DNA from: Rhizobium phaseoli | GTDB lineage: Bacteria; Pseudomonadota; Alphaproteobacteria; Rhizobiales; Rhizobiaceae | Length of the DNA stretch: 64,000 bases | Reading direction: 5' to 3' | NCBI RefSeq assembly: GCF_010668805.1 | Contig: NZ_WUFT01000001.1 | Coordinates: 372,001-436,000, forward strand | Shown: in pieces, positions 34,663 to 44,125 of the stretch | Position numbering within the stretch: position 1 is the first letter of the stretch | Layout of the letters: every line of letters starts with the position of its first letter | Program-made: the position numbers and the translations under genes | The notes under the pieces: generated by a model | The model's database searches: none | Told to the model about the DNA's origin: nothing | Seen by the model: only the letters and a program-made list of their open reading frames with translations

Positions 34663-36363
34663 TTAGCCGCGCAGGTCCTTGCGCAGGATCTTACCAACAG
34701 GCGACTTTGGCAACTCGGTGCGGAATTCGATGAAGCGCGGGCGCTTGTAATTGGTGAGGTTGGCGATGCAATGGGCTTTCACCTCGGCTTCCGTCAGCTT
34801 CGGGTCCTTCCTGACCACGAAGAGTTTGACCGCCTCCCCCGAATGCCCGTCCGGCACGCCAATGGCGGCTGCCTCGAGGATGCCGGCATGCATGGCGGCG
34901 ACTTCCTCGATCTCGTTCGGATAGACGTTGAAGCCTGAAACGAGGATCATATCCTTCTTGCGGTCGACGATCTTGGTAAAGCCGCGTGCGTCCATGTAGC
35001 CCATGTCGCCCGAGCGGAAATAGCCGTCCTCGGTCATCACCCGCGCCGTTTCCTCCGGCTTCTGCCAATATCCGGCCATCACCTGCGGCCCGCGAATGCA
35101 GATCTCGCCGACATCGCCGAGCGGCAGCGAATGGCCGTCCTCATCGCGGATATCGAGGTCGGTGGAGGGCATCGGCAGGCCGATCGTGCCGGTGAACTCG
35201 GCCGAATCGAAACGGTTGGCGGTGGCAACCGGCGAGGTCTCGGAAAGGCCGTAGCCCTCCGTCACCGGCGTCCCCGTGATCGTCAGCCAACGTTCGGCGA
35301 CCGGGCGCTGCACGGCCATGCCGCCGCCGAGCGACATGATCAGCGGCGAGAAATCGAGCTTGGCGAAATCGGCATTGTTCATCAGCGCGTTGAACAGCGT
35401 GTTGAGGCCGGGGAAGATATGCACGTCGGACTTGCCGAATTCCTTGACGAGGCCGGGAATGTCGCGCGGATTGGCGATCAGGATGTTGCGGGCGCCGAGC
35501 GACATGCCCATCAGCGAATTCACCGTCAGCGCGAAGATGTGGTAGAGCGGCAAAGCGCAGAGGAAATTCAGCACCTCGGGCTGCTTCTTGCGCTCGAAGG
35601 CCGAGCGCAGCCAGAGCGACAGCTGCAGTTTGTTGGCAAGCAGGTTTGCATGCGTCAGCACCGCGCCCTTGGCAACACCCGTCGTGCCGCCGGTATATTG
35701 GAGGAAAGCGATGTCGCTGCCCGTAAGCGCGACCGGTTGGAGGGCTTTTTTCCCGCCTTCGCGCAGCACCTGGGCGAAGCTCTTGTGCTCAGGGATCGAC
35801 CATGAAGGAACGAGCTTCTTCACCTTGCGCACGGTGAAATTGACGATCAGCCCCTTGACCCCCAGCATTTCGCCGAGCGAGGTGACGACGACATGGCGAA
35901 GGTCGGTCTTGTTCAGAACCTGCTCGACCGTGCGGGCAAAATTCTCCAGCACGAAGATCGCCTTGGCGCCGGAATCGCGCAGCTGGTGCTCGAGCTCGCG
36001 CGGCGTATAGAGCGGGTTGACGTTGACGACGACGAGACCGGCCCTGAGGATGGCGTAGGTCGCGACCGGGTTCTGCAGCACGTTCGGCATCATCACGGCG
36101 ACGCGGTCGCCCTTTTGAAGGCCAGTGCTCTGCAGCCAGGCAGCGACCTTGCGCGTCTGGCTCTCCAGCTCGCGGTAGCTCATTGCCTTGCCCATGCTGG
36201 CAAAGGCGGTCCGGTCGGCGTAGCGGGCACAGGATTTTTCCAGCAGTTCCGCCAGCGAGGCATATTCCAGCGGCGGAAGCTCGGCCGGAACCACATCCGG
36301 ATAGGCGGCAAGCCAGGGTTTTTCAGGCTTGGCTGCGTTCGGATGGACGGAAATGCTGTTCAT
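34663..36363 (-). CDS. fadD: long-chain fatty acid--CoA ligase
   Basis: The 566-residue product starts at ATG 36363 after GGGAGAGAGACACG. AMP-binding P-loop is YTGGTTGVAKGAVLTH near residue 210, the adenylate motif EGYGLSETSP near 345, and the C-terminal hinge VDRKKDMILVSGFNVYPNEI with the catalytic Lys in SPVGKILRKDL. It activates fatty acids for beta-oxidation. A LiuR-like palindrome at 36494 sits in the upstream gap. Medium-chain specificity cannot be excluded. Confidence 0.92.
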   Translation of the reverse strand: MNSISVHPNAAKPEKPWLAAYPDVVPAELPPLEYASLAELLEKSCARYADRTAFASMGKAMSYRELESQTRKVAAWLQSTGLQKGDRVAVMMPNVLQNPVATYAILRAGLVVVNVNPLYTPRELEHQLRDSGAKAIFVLENFARTVEQVLNKTDLRHVVVTSLGEMLGVKGLIVNFTVRKVKKLVPSWSIPEHKSFAQVLREGGKKALQPVALTGSDIAFLQYTGGTTGVAKGAVLTHANLLANKLQLSLWLRSAFERKKQPEVLNFLCALPLYHIFALTVNSLMGMSLGARNILIANPRDIPGLVKEFGKSDVHIFPGLNTLFNALMNNADFAKLDFSPLIMSLGGGMAVQRPVAERWLTITGTPVTEGYGLSETSPVATANRFDSAEFTGTIGLPMPSTDLDIRDEDGHSLPLGDVGEICIRGPQVMAGYWQKPEETARVMTEDGYFRSGDMGYMDARGFTKIVDRKKDMILVSGFNVYPNEIEEVAAMHAGILEAAAIGVPDGHSGEAVKLFVVRKDPKLTEAEVKAHCIANLTNYKRPRFIEFRTELPKSPVGKILRKDLRG

Positions 36364-36493
36364 CGTGTCTCTCTCCCTTGCGGCCGCCGCGCCGACGATC
36401 GGTCGGCAGATCGACCGAAAGATCCTCCATCTTCCAGTCCGGCAGCTTATGCCATTGCTCGAATGGTTCAAGCCGAATGAAGCTATACTAACC

Positions 36494-36509
36494 TTGACGT
36501 AAACGTCAA
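36494..36509. promoter_or_regulatory. inverted repeat TTGACGT-AA-ACGTCAA, LiuR-like box
   Basis: A perfect 7-base inverted repeat, 131 bases upstream of the fadD start and 100 bases before the PRC-barrel gene. It has the shape of the motif proposed for LiuR, the MerR-type regulator of branched-chain amino acid and fatty acid breakdown in proteobacteria. The orientation with TTGACG at its end on the minus strand would place it over a -35 box for fadD. Confidence 0.55.
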
Positions 36510-36608
36510 CGATCGCCGATCGCGCAATCTTGCCGGAGAGGGAACTTTGAACCCGCCATGACGTTGATCCTGCATACCCAATCCGAGGAAACCCAAAGGA
36601 GATGCATC

Positions 36609-37001
36609 ATGCTCAATCAGGAAACTGACGCCAACCGCCGTGACCCGGACGCCAAGAGCACGCATTCGCTGATCGCCAGCGACCGCGTCGAAGGCACCCG
36701 TGTCTATGGCGCCGACGGCAGGCATATCGGCTCGATCGAACGGCTGATCATCGGCAAGCTCGACGGCCGCGTCGCCTATGCCGTGCTGAGCTTCGGCGGC
36801 TTCCTCGGCATCGGTCACGATCACTATCCGCTTCCCTGGGAAAAGCTGAACTACGACACCCAGCTGGATGGCTACCGCATCGACCTGACCAAGGAACAGA
36901 TCGAAGGCGCCCCGAGCTATGCGGACGATGACGACAGCTGGTACAACGACAATGGCCGCCGGGTTTACGATTACTACGGCGTGCCGCCCTACTGGATGTA
37001 A
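36609..37001 (+). CDS. PRC-barrel domain protein
   Basis: The 130-residue product starts at ATG 36609 after AAAGGAGATGCATC. Residues about 20-100 form a PRC-barrel: LIASDRVEGTRVYGADGRHI, IIGKLDGRVAYAVLSFGGFL and YPLPWEKLNYD. The tail is acidic, then aromatic (DDDDSWYNDNGRR, YYGVPPYWM). Stand-alone PRC-barrel proteins are common in Rhizobiales and appear in stress or envelope responses, but the role is not known. A strong terminator follows. Confidence 0.85.
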   Translation: MLNQETDANRRDPDAKSTHSLIASDRVEGTRVYGADGRHIGSIERLIIGKLDGRVAYAVLSFGGFLGIGHDHYPLPWEKLNYDTQLDGYRIDLTKEQIEGAPSYADDDDSWYNDNGRRVYDYYGVPPYWM

Positions 37002-37026
37002 CGTCGTCCGATAGGCCGAACTGGAA

Positions 37027-37053
37027 GGGCCCCGTGCGATGCGGGGCCTTTTT
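37027..37053 (+). terminator. rho-independent terminator of the PRC-barrel gene
   Basis: GGCCCCG (37028-37034) and CGGGGCC (37042-37048) pair over a 7-base loop and are followed by TTTTT (37049-37053), 26 bases past the stop codon. Confidence 0.85.
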
Positions 37054-37174
37054 CGTGGTTGGAGCGGCTGGAGAGGAGACGTGCCTTGCAATGGTTGCAA
37101 GGAGCGGGGACGGAGCGGCATGTCCCTTCTCTCCAAGGGGAGAAAAGGGAATCGAGATGTTGTGGCAGCCCTTT

Positions 37175-39631
37175 TTAGCGCCCCGCCACAAGATCATTGG
37201 CCGACCGCAGCACTGTGCCGATCGTGATGTCCTCCGCAACGATCCTCTTGCCCGTCTTTACCGCAAACACATGGCTCTCGCCCGGCAGCAGCGTCACCAG
37301 CATCGTGTCGACCACAGCATCCGGGTCCAGCCGATCCGCCATCAGGCAGAGATCCTTCAGGAAACTCTCAGCCGTGACCGCAACCGCAAAGCCGCCATCG
37401 ATCGCGCTGACATCGACGCTCAGCCGCGGCGCCGGCAGGGCGAGTTCGATATCCTCGACGAAATAATGGAAGGCCCGCCTGTCGAGCATTTCGACGACGA
37501 TAACCTCGTCCTTCGGTAAGTCTGTCCTAACGATATCCTTGGGCAGTGGAAATTCCTTGGCCTCGAAGCGGTCGCAGAGCAGCCGCCAGAATTCGAATTC
37601 GGCCAGCACGCTGCCGTCGAGCCGCAAACGCCGGCCGCTGATCTTCGCCCGCCAGAACAGCGTGCGTTCATTGACCGCCACTGCCGCCAGTCCGTCGCCG
37701 CGCGGCTGAATGGTCAGCAGGCGTGGATCATAGGCGGCCTTCAGCGCATACCAGAGCGGCTTGCGGCGGCCGGCCGAATCCAGCGCCGCCCATGAGGTCA
37801 CCGGCCAGCAGTCGTTGAACTGCCAGACCACCGCACCCTTGCAGATATCCCGGTGCGACCGCATGTGCTCGATGCCGAAGCGGATGGCGCGGGCCTGGTT
37901 GAGCTGAGTGGCGAAGTGCCAGTCGTCCATCGTCTTTGGCTCCGGCAGATGGCCGGCGAGACCGCGGATCAGCTTGTCATTGCCTTGGGTGGCCTTCTGA
38001 TGGTGAAAGACGCCGTTCGATTGCGGCGTCAGCGGCTGATCATGCACGCTCTCTTCGATCGTCGCCCAGGCGGCCGGCGCCTGCCAGCCGAATTCGGAGC
38101 AGAAGCGCGGGATATAATTGCGGTAGACCTCGTAGCCGACATCGTTCCAGACGTCCCAGATATGTTTGCAGCCATGGCCGTCGGCATTGGGTTCGATCTC
38201 CATCGAGCCGGAATAAGGGCTGCCGGGATAATAGGGCCGGTCGGGGTCGAGTTCGGCGCAAAGCCTCGGCAGCAGGTCGAGATAATAACCGAGCCCCCAG
38301 CTTTCGCCTGCCTTGATGATCGGCCGCCAGCCCCATTCGTCGAAGCCCCAGATATTCTCGTTATTGCCGTTCCAGAGGATCAGGCTGGCATGCGGCATCA
38401 GCCGCACGACATTGTCGCGCACTTCAGCCTCGACCTCGCTTCTCAGCGGCTCGTCCTCCGGATAGGCGGCGCAGGCAAAGAGGAAATCCTGCCAGACCAG
38501 CATGCCCATGCGGTCGCAGGCTTCGTAGAATTCGTCGCGCTCGAAGATGCCGCCGCCCCAGACGCGAAGCATATGGATATTAGCAGCCTTGGCCTCCTCG
38601 ATCCGCCCGGCATAACGCTCCACCGTCACCCGCGACGGAAAACAATCGTCCGGAATCCAGTTTGCGCCGGCGATGAACAGCGGCACGTCGTTGATGACGA
38701 AGGTAAAGGCGGAGCCATGCGCGTCGGCCGCGGTGTCGAGCCTAAGCGAGCGGAAACCGAGTTCGCGTTCGTAAGTGTCGAGCAGATCGCCGCTGGCATC
38801 GTCGACGAGTTCAAGCGTCAGGGAATAAAGCGGCTGCGCGCCGAGATGGTGCGGCCACCAAAGCTGCGGCGAGGGGAGGGTAAGCTCGAAAGAAACCTCC
38901 TCTTCGCCGGCGCCAATCGTAACCGTCTTGGTCATGCCGCCGATTGTCGCGACAAGCCGGCATGCCGCCCCGTCGCCATGCCGCGCCACAATCGCATGCA
39001 CCTTCACCAGCCCGTCGCCGCCGGCAAGCGTGGCCGACACCCGTGTTTCGGCAAGCCGCGCCCGATCCCAGCTTTCCAGCCTGACCGGTTTCCACAGGCC
39101 CGCCGTCACCAGCGTCGGCCCCCAGTCCCAGCCGAAATTGCAGGCCATCTTGCGCATCAGATTGCCCGGTCCCGGATAATTGTTGGGACGGTAGCCGTAA
39201 TGCCTCTCCATCTCGGCGCCATGGGCATAGGCGGAACGGAAGGTGACGCTGAGGTCGTTCCGGCCGGCCTTCAGCAATCTCGAAACATCGAAACGATAGG
39301 TGCGGTTCATATTGAATGTGCGGCCGATCTCTTCGCCGTTGAGCGCGATCGTCGCGATCGTATCGAGCCCGTCGAAGACCAGCTCCTGCACCCTGCCATC
39401 GTCAGGCGTTGCCTCGAAGCGGCAGCGATAGCTCCAGTCAGTTTTGCCGATCCAGTCATTGGTGATCTCGTTGACGTCGATATAGGGATCGGCGATCAGC
39501 CGGCTGGCGAGAAGGTCGAGATGCACGCAGCCCGGCACCGTTGCAGGGATGGCATCAGGCAGGCCGGACCTTGCTGTATCGTTGCTGCAGGAGAGCGCCC
39601 AGCCGGAATTCAGCGTGGTCTTCTCGATCAT
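37175..39631 (-). CDS. beta-mannosidase, glycoside hydrolase family 2
   Basis: An 818-residue GH2 enzyme. The N-terminal sugar-binding jelly roll opens with LNSGWALSCSND and ends near FRSAYAHGAEMERHYGYRP. The TIM barrel holds the acid/base Glu in LWNGNNEN and the nucleophile Glu in FCSEFGWQAPA. The IRVWGGGIFE-type motif (MLRVWGGGIFERDEFYEACD) is diagnostic of beta-mannosidases. No signal peptide is present, so it cleaves imported manno-oligosaccharides in the cytoplasm. FrcBCA can take up mannose-type sugars in relatives, but no dedicated oligosaccharide importer is adjacent. Confidence 0.92.
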   Translation of the reverse strand: MIEKTTLNSGWALSCSNDTARSGLPDAIPATVPGCVHLDLLASRLIADPYIDVNEITNDWIGKTDWSYRCRFEATPDDGRVQELVFDGLDTIATIALNGEEIGRTFNMNRTYRFDVSRLLKAGRNDLSVTFRSAYAHGAEMERHYGYRPNNYPGPGNLMRKMACNFGWDWGPTLVTAGLWKPVRLESWDRARLAETRVSATLAGGDGLVKVHAIVARHGDGAACRLVATIGGMTKTVTIGAGEEEVSFELTLPSPQLWWPHHLGAQPLYSLTLELVDDASGDLLDTYERELGFRSLRLDTAADAHGSAFTFVINDVPLFIAGANWIPDDCFPSRVTVERYAGRIEEAKAANIHMLRVWGGGIFERDEFYEACDRMGMLVWQDFLFACAAYPEDEPLRSEVEAEVRDNVVRLMPHASLILWNGNNENIWGFDEWGWRPIIKAGESWGLGYYLDLLPRLCAELDPDRPYYPGSPYSGSMEIEPNADGHGCKHIWDVWNDVGYEVYRNYIPRFCSEFGWQAPAAWATIEESVHDQPLTPQSNGVFHHQKATQGNDKLIRGLAGHLPEPKTMDDWHFATQLNQARAIRFGIEHMRSHRDICKGAVVWQFNDCWPVTSWAALDSAGRRKPLWYALKAAYDPRLLTIQPRGDGLAAVAVNERTLFWRAKISGRRLRLDGSVLAEFEFWRLLCDRFEAKEFPLPKDIVRTDLPKDEVIVVEMLDRRAFHYFVEDIELALPAPRLSVDVSAIDGGFAVAVTAESFLKDLCLMADRLDPDAVVDTMLVTLLPGESHVFAVKTGKRIVAEDITIGTVLRSANDLVAGR

Positions 39632-39718
39632 GGATGGCTCCTGATTATGCCGCTCGAAGCTGTGGGATGAGGTGTTTTGGGAAGGGTGCCGCCGCGATCG
39701 GGCGCGGCGTCAGATCGC

Positions 39719-40114
39719 TCAGAGAAACCGGCCGTGGCGCTGCAGCACCTCGATCTTGTAGCCGTCGGGATCGCTGATGAAGAAGAACAGGCCGAACAGC
39801 CTGCCGTCGCGGTTGAGCTCTACCAACTCGCCGGGCTTCAGCCCCAGTTTCGCCAGCCGTTCGCGCTCGACCGCCACCTCTTCGACGGAGATGGCGAGAT
39901 GGCCATAGCCGTTGCCGAGATCATAGGGCGCGGTCCGGCCCTTGTTGACCGTCAATTCCAGCTCGAAGCCGGTCTCGGAATTGCTCAGATAGATCAGCGT
40001 GAAGGTGTCGAAATCGACCCGGTCGGCGACCGAAAGGCCGAAGGCCCTACCGTAGAACTCGACCGAGCGCGCCTCGTCGAGAACCCGGATCATCGAGTGG
40101 ATCATCTTCGCCAA
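39719..40114 (-). CDS. lactoylglutathione lyase-like VOC protein
   Basis: I place the start at TTG 40114, because GGGAGG lies 5 bases before it and the product then begins (M)AKMIHSMIRVLDEA with 131 residues, the usual glyoxalase I length. An upstream ATG at 40192 would add 26 residues of basic, unlike sequence. The VOC patterns are RSVEFYGRAFGL, LIYLSNSETGFELELTVNKG, GYGHLAISVEE and FISDPDGYKIEVLQR with the metal His/Glu pairs. It may detoxify methylglyoxal with glutathione, or act on another substrate. Confidence 0.8.
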   Translation of the reverse strand: MAKMIHSMIRVLDEARSVEFYGRAFGLSVADRVDFDTFTLIYLSNSETGFELELTVNKGRTAPYDLGNGYGHLAISVEEVAVERERLAKLGLKPGELVELNRDGRLFGLFFFISDPDGYKIEVLQRHGRFL

Positions 40115-40221
40115 GTCTGCCTCCCGTTGCATCACGGTGCCGCGCGTCTTTTTAGACGCACAAAGGACGCCGTAGAACTTTGAATTATGCATCGATCACG
40201 GCAGTCTTGGTACTCGTCCTC

Positions 40222-40971
40222 TTACGCCGTGCGCAAGCCGATTCTTCGGGTGATCGCCGCTTCGACCATGCCCATGGCGTCATAGATCAGCACCGCCATC
40301 AGGCCGACGATTAGCCCGCCCTGCAGGATGAAGGCGGTATTGTCGGAAATCAGCCCGGCGATGATCACCTCACCGAGGCCCTTTGCCGCAACCGTCGAGC
40401 CGATCGTCGCCGTGCCGATATTGATCACGGTTGCGACCTTCAGCCCTTCGAGGATCAGCGGCAGGGCCAGCGGCAGCTCGACGCGCAGCAGCCGCTGGGT
40501 GCCGTTCATGCCCATGCCGTCGGCGGCATCGAGAACCTGCGGGGACACCTGCTTCAGGCCGGCGACGGTGTTTTCGAAGATCGGCAGCAGCCCGTAGAGA
40601 AACAGCGCGATCAGCGTCGGCATGGCGCCGAAGCCGGTGGCGGGAACGGCGAGCGCCAGCACCGCGACCGGCGGAAAGGTCTGCCCGGCATTGGCGATGG
40701 CCCGCGAAAGCGGCAGGAAATCGGCACCGCTTTCCCGGGTGACGAAGATGCCGCCGGCAACGGCGAGCACGGCGCTGCAGGCAATCGATCCGATCACCAA
40801 CTGCAGATGGCCGGCGGCGAGCGAGGCAAGGCTGTTCTGCGTATAGACGGCCGGCGCATTGTTGCTGGTCAGCGGCACGAGCAGGAAGGAAAGCCATTCC
40901 GTCCTGAACAGCAGGATCAGCAGCAAGACCAGCGCCGCCAGGCGGAAGAGATTGGCAACGACGAGTTTCAT
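40222..40971 (-). CDS. yehW: osmoprotectant ABC transporter permease (YehW type)
   Basis: A 249-residue BPD-type permease with about six hydrophobic segments. VINIGTATIGSTVAAKGLGEVIIAGL and LLPIFENTVAGLKQVSPQVL are typical of OpuC/YehW glycine-betaine permeases. Its start overlaps the ATPase stop by 4 bases. Gene order binding protein-permease-ATPase-permease matches yehZYXW of E. coli, a low-affinity osmolyte importer. Betaine, choline or carnitine are the likely substrates. Confidence 0.85.
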   Translation of the reverse strand: MKLVVANLFRLAALVLLLILLFRTEWLSFLLVPLTSNNAPAVYTQNSLASLAAGHLQLVIGSIACSAVLAVAGGIFVTRESGADFLPLSRAIANAGQTFPPVAVLALAVPATGFGAMPTLIALFLYGLLPIFENTVAGLKQVSPQVLDAADGMGMNGTQRLLRVELPLALPLILEGLKVATVINIGTATIGSTVAAKGLGEVIIAGLISDNTAFILQGGLIVGLMAVLIYDAMGMVEAAITRRIGLRTA

Positions 40972-41912
40972 GCCTTGCGGCCCAGTTCGAGCAGCCGCGT
41001 CATCGAGATCGATCCGACAGGCGCCTTCTCGCCATCCTGCACCGTCGCCTCGTCGACACCCTGCCAGATCATTTCGGCCAGCGCATCGCGCAGGCTGAGC
41101 GACTGCGGCAAGGTATAGGCGAGGCCTGTTTTGGCCGGTTCCATGCTCTCCTTCAGCGGCAGCAGCGACATCAGCTTCAGCGCCCGGTCGGAGGTGCCGG
41201 TCAATTGCTGGACGAAGGGATCGGCCGGTTCGGTGAGGATCTTCTCCGGCGTCGAGCATTGCAGCAGCCGGCCCTCGCTCATCACCGCGATCTGGTTGCC
41301 GAGATGGAAGGCCTCGTCCATGTCGTGAGTGACAAGGATAACCGTCGTGCCGAACTGCTTCTGGATCGCCAGCAGATCGTCCTGCGCCTTGCCGCGGATG
41401 ACCGGATCGAGCGCCCCGAACGGTTCGTCCATCAGAAGCAGTTCCGGTTCGGCCGCCAGCGCCCGGGCGACGCCGACGCGCTGCTGCTGTCCGCCGGAGA
41501 GCTGGTGCGGATATTTGTCGGCAAAGGTTGCCGGGTCGAGGTTGAACAATCCGAGCAGTTCCTCGACCCGCCTGGAAATACGTGTGGACTCCCAATCGAG
41601 AAGCTGCGGCACGGTGGCGATATTCTGCGCCACGGTGCGGTGCGGAAACAGGCCGTGTCCCTGGATGGCATAGCCGATCTTGCGGCGAAGCTCGGTCACC
41701 TCGACGTCGATGACATTCTGCCCGCCGACGTAAATCTCACCTTCGGTGATCGGCACCAGCCGGTTGATCATCCGCATCAACGTCGATTTGCCGGAGCCCG
41801 ACGTGCCGACGATGACGGTGATCTCGCCCTTCTCGACACGCATCGAGACATTGTCGACGACGGTGGCAGCGCCATAGCGTTTGGTGACGTTCCTGATCTC
41901 GATCATGCTCAT
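40968..41912 (-). CDS. yehX: osmoprotectant ABC transporter ATP-binding protein (YehX type)
   Basis: A 314-residue ATPase with Walker A GTSGSGKST, signature LSGGQQQRVGVARAL, Walker B LLLMDEPFGALDP and the switch His in VTHDMDE. The C-terminal 75 residues (DALAEMIWQGVDEATVQD) look like a reduced CBS-type regulatory region, as in OpuA/OpuC ATPases that sense ionic strength. ATG 41906 is an alternative start. The gene overlaps its neighbours on both sides by 4 bases. Confidence 0.88.
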   Translation of the reverse strand: MSMIEIRNVTKRYGAATVVDNVSMRVEKGEITVIVGTSGSGKSTLMRMINRLVPITEGEIYVGGQNVIDVEVTELRRKIGYAIQGHGLFPHRTVAQNIATVPQLLDWESTRISRRVEELLGLFNLDPATFADKYPHQLSGGQQQRVGVARALAAEPELLLMDEPFGALDPVIRGKAQDDLLAIQKQFGTTVILVTHDMDEAFHLGNQIAVMSEGRLLQCSTPEKILTEPADPFVQQLTGTSDRALKLMSLLPLKESMEPAKTGLAYTLPQSLSLRDALAEMIWQGVDEATVQDGEKAPVGSISMTRLLELGRKA

Positions 41913-43075
41913 GCGGCGGATCCCCGGATGCTGTCGATGACCGCATCGAGGATGACGGCCGATGAGAAGGCGAAGAACACGGTCGGCACGGCGCCGAGCA
42001 GGACGAGGTCCATGGCCGTCTGGCCGAGCCCCTGGAAGATGAAGATGCCGAAGCCGCCGCCGCCGATCAGCGCCGCGATCGTCACCATGCCGATGGCCTG
42101 CACCAGCACGATGCGGATGCCGGTGAGGATGACCGGAAAGGCAAGCGGCATGTCGATGCCGGTGAGGATCTGGCGCCGCGTCAGACCCATGCCGGCCGCG
42201 GCATCCCGCACCGAAGGGTCGACGCCCTCAAGGCCGACGACGGTGTTGGCAACGATCGGCAGCAGCGAATAGAGCACCAGCGCGATCAGTGCCGGCGCCG
42301 TGCCGATGCCGCGAATGCCGATCGCAGCCGCCAGCGGCACGTGGGTGGCGAGATAACCGAGCGGCAGCATCAGCAGTCCAAACAGTGCGAGGCTCGGGAT
42401 CGTCTGGATCAGGCTGAGCCCCTGCAGCACGATCGCCCGCAGCTTCGGCACCCAGAAACAGAGGATGCCGAGCGGCAGCCCGAGAATAATGGCGATGGCC
42501 AGCGACCCGAAGGCCAGCAGCAGATGCGAGATTGCTTCCGTCTCGAATTGCGGCGCCCGCGTCGAGAATTCCTTCATGATCGACAGGCTGTCGAGCAGGC
42601 CGGAGGAAAGCGAGAGGAAAAGCAGCGCCGCATAGGCCGCAAGGGCTGCGACCCGCATCCACGGCGCCAGCCGGATCTTCACCAGCGCATCGGAGATGAC
42701 GAGCCCGATCACCGCAAACAGCGCCCAGAAACCACCGCCGGGCGTCATCCGCGCCACCGTGCTGCCGGGCGGCGTCGCCGCCGTCGAGACCAGGCCGATC
42801 GCAACGATCAGCGCCGCAAGGCAGAGTGTGGCGATGGCAAGCCGGGCAAGGGCGTTGCGCAGCAACAGCGTGGCGACAGCGGTGAGAACGAGCAGCACGG
42901 TGAGGATGATGACGGAGGGCTGGGGAAGAAGCTGCGTCAGCAGCATCGGCTTGCCGGCGGCGATGCGGTTCGCCTTGATGTAGATGAAAGGCATCAGCGC
43001 CATCGCCGCGATGCCACCGGCCACCAGAACCACGCCGAGCCGGTCCAGCCTGCGGACCGCTGAGGTTTCTTCCAT
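41909..43075 (-). CDS. yehY: osmoprotectant ABC transporter permease (YehY type)
   Basis: The 388-residue product starts at ATG 43075; an upstream in-frame start at 43123 lacks a ribosome site. The N-terminal 190 residues carry extra hydrophobic helices (LDRLGVVLVAGGIAAMALMP onward) before the standard BPD permease core (AIGMVTIAALIGGGGFGIFI). This long form equals the size of YehY. It partners with the shorter permease at 40222. Confidence 0.85.
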   Translation of the reverse strand: MEETSAVRRLDRLGVVLVAGGIAAMALMPFIYIKANRIAAGKPMLLTQLLPQPSVIILTVLLVLTAVATLLLRNALARLAIATLCLAALIVAIGLVSTAATPPGSTVARMTPGGGFWALFAVIGLVISDALVKIRLAPWMRVAALAAYAALLFLSLSSGLLDSLSIMKEFSTRAPQFETEAISHLLLAFGSLAIAIILGLPLGILCFWVPKLRAIVLQGLSLIQTIPSLALFGLLMLPLGYLATHVPLAAAIGIRGIGTAPALIALVLYSLLPIVANTVVGLEGVDPSVRDAAAGMGLTRRQILTGIDMPLAFPVILTGIRIVLVQAIGMVTIAALIGGGGFGIFIFQGLGQTAMDLVLLGAVPTVFFAFSSAVILDAVIDSIRGSAA

Positions 43076-43162
43076 CAAATCAACCCTGTCTGAGCAATCC
43101 CGTCCGGCCAACCCTATCAGCAAAGAGAGGCTCCGCCCGCAATCGGGCGGAGCGAGTGATGA

Positions 43163-44071
43163 CTATTTCAGGAAGCCTTTTTCCTTCAGATAGGCTTCGG
43201 CGACGGACTTTGCCGGCTCGCCGTCGACCTGGATCTTGGCATTGAGCTTGCGCAATTCGTCGGCGGTCAGGCTCTTGAAGATCGGCGAAAGCACTTCCTC
43301 GATCTTCGGATTGGCCTTCAGAACCTCCTCGCGGATGATCGGGGTCGGCGCATAGACCTGCTGCACGTTCTTGTCGTCTTCGAGAACGGTCAGTTCGGCC
43401 GCCTCGATCGCGCCGTCCGTGCCGTAGACCATGGCGGTGTTGACGCCATTCGTCTGGTCGGCGGCCGCCTTGATCGTCGCCGCCGTGTCGCCGCCGGACA
43501 GAACCACCATCTGGTCGGGCTTCAGCTGGAAACCGTAGGTCGTCTGGAAGGCGGGAAGCGCGCCTGCCGAATTGACGAATTCGGCGGAGGCGGCAAGTTT
43601 GGCGGCACCGCCGCCGGCAACCCATTTGCCGAAGTCCGTCAGGCTCTTCAGCTTGTTCGGTTGGGCAACATCGCTGCGCACGGCGAGCGCCCAGGTGTTG
43701 TTGGCAGGCGACGGCGTCAGCCAGACGATCTTGTTGGCGTCGTAATCGAGCTTCTTTGCCAGCTCATAACCCTGGTCGATATTCTTCCAGGCGGCGTCAT
43801 CGGCCTTGTTGAAGAAGAAGCCGGCATTGCCGGTATACTCAGGATAGATGTCGATTTCGCCGGCGGTGATCGCCTTGCGCACGACGGGTGTGGCGCCAAG
43901 CGCGATGCGGTCCTGCGTCTTGATGCCGTTGGCTTCGAGCGCAAGCGCGATGACGTTGCCGAGCAGCGTGCCCTCCGTGTCGATCTTCGACGAGACGACG
44001 ACATCGGCGGCGTGAGCCGCACCCGCCGCGAAGGCGGAGAGCGTGACGGCGAGTGCGAGTTTCTTCAGCAT
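43163..44071 (-). CDS. osmF: osmoprotectant ABC transporter periplasmic binding protein (OsmF/YehZ type)
   Basis: A 302-residue OpuAC-type binding protein. Residues 1-21 are a signal peptide (MLKKLALAVTLSAFAAGAAH, cut at AHA). The mature part begins DVVVSSKIDTEGTLLGNVIA and has IDIYPEYTGNAGFFF, the substrate-cage region with aromatic residues typical for quaternary amine ligands. It heads the four-gene importer and has two palindromes in its upstream region. Confidence 0.88.
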   Translation of the reverse strand: MLKKLALAVTLSAFAAGAAHAADVVVSSKIDTEGTLLGNVIALALEANGIKTQDRIALGATPVVRKAITAGEIDIYPEYTGNAGFFFNKADDAAWKNIDQGYELAKKLDYDANKIVWLTPSPANNTWALAVRSDVAQPNKLKSLTDFGKWVAGGGAAKLAASAEFVNSAGALPAFQTTYGFQLKPDQMVVLSGGDTAATIKAAADQTNGVNTAMVYGTDGAIEAAELTVLEDDKNVQQVYAPTPIIREEVLKANPKIEEVLSPIFKSLTADELRKLNAKIQVDGEPAKSVAEAYLKEKGFLK

Positions 44072-44111
44072 GGAATATCCCCTTGGTTGACACCGTTAGC
44101 ACTTTGAATTG

Positions 44112-44124
44112 CTGCATTATGCAG
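44112..44124. promoter_or_regulatory. palindrome CTGCATTATGCAG upstream of osmF
   Basis: CTGCAT and ATGCAG flank one T, 41 bases upstream of the osmF start, within the presumed leader or promoter. It is one base from a larger hairpin (44126-44155), so the pair may be a composite control element. No regulator can be named with certainty. Confidence 0.45.
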
Positions 44125-44125
44125 G

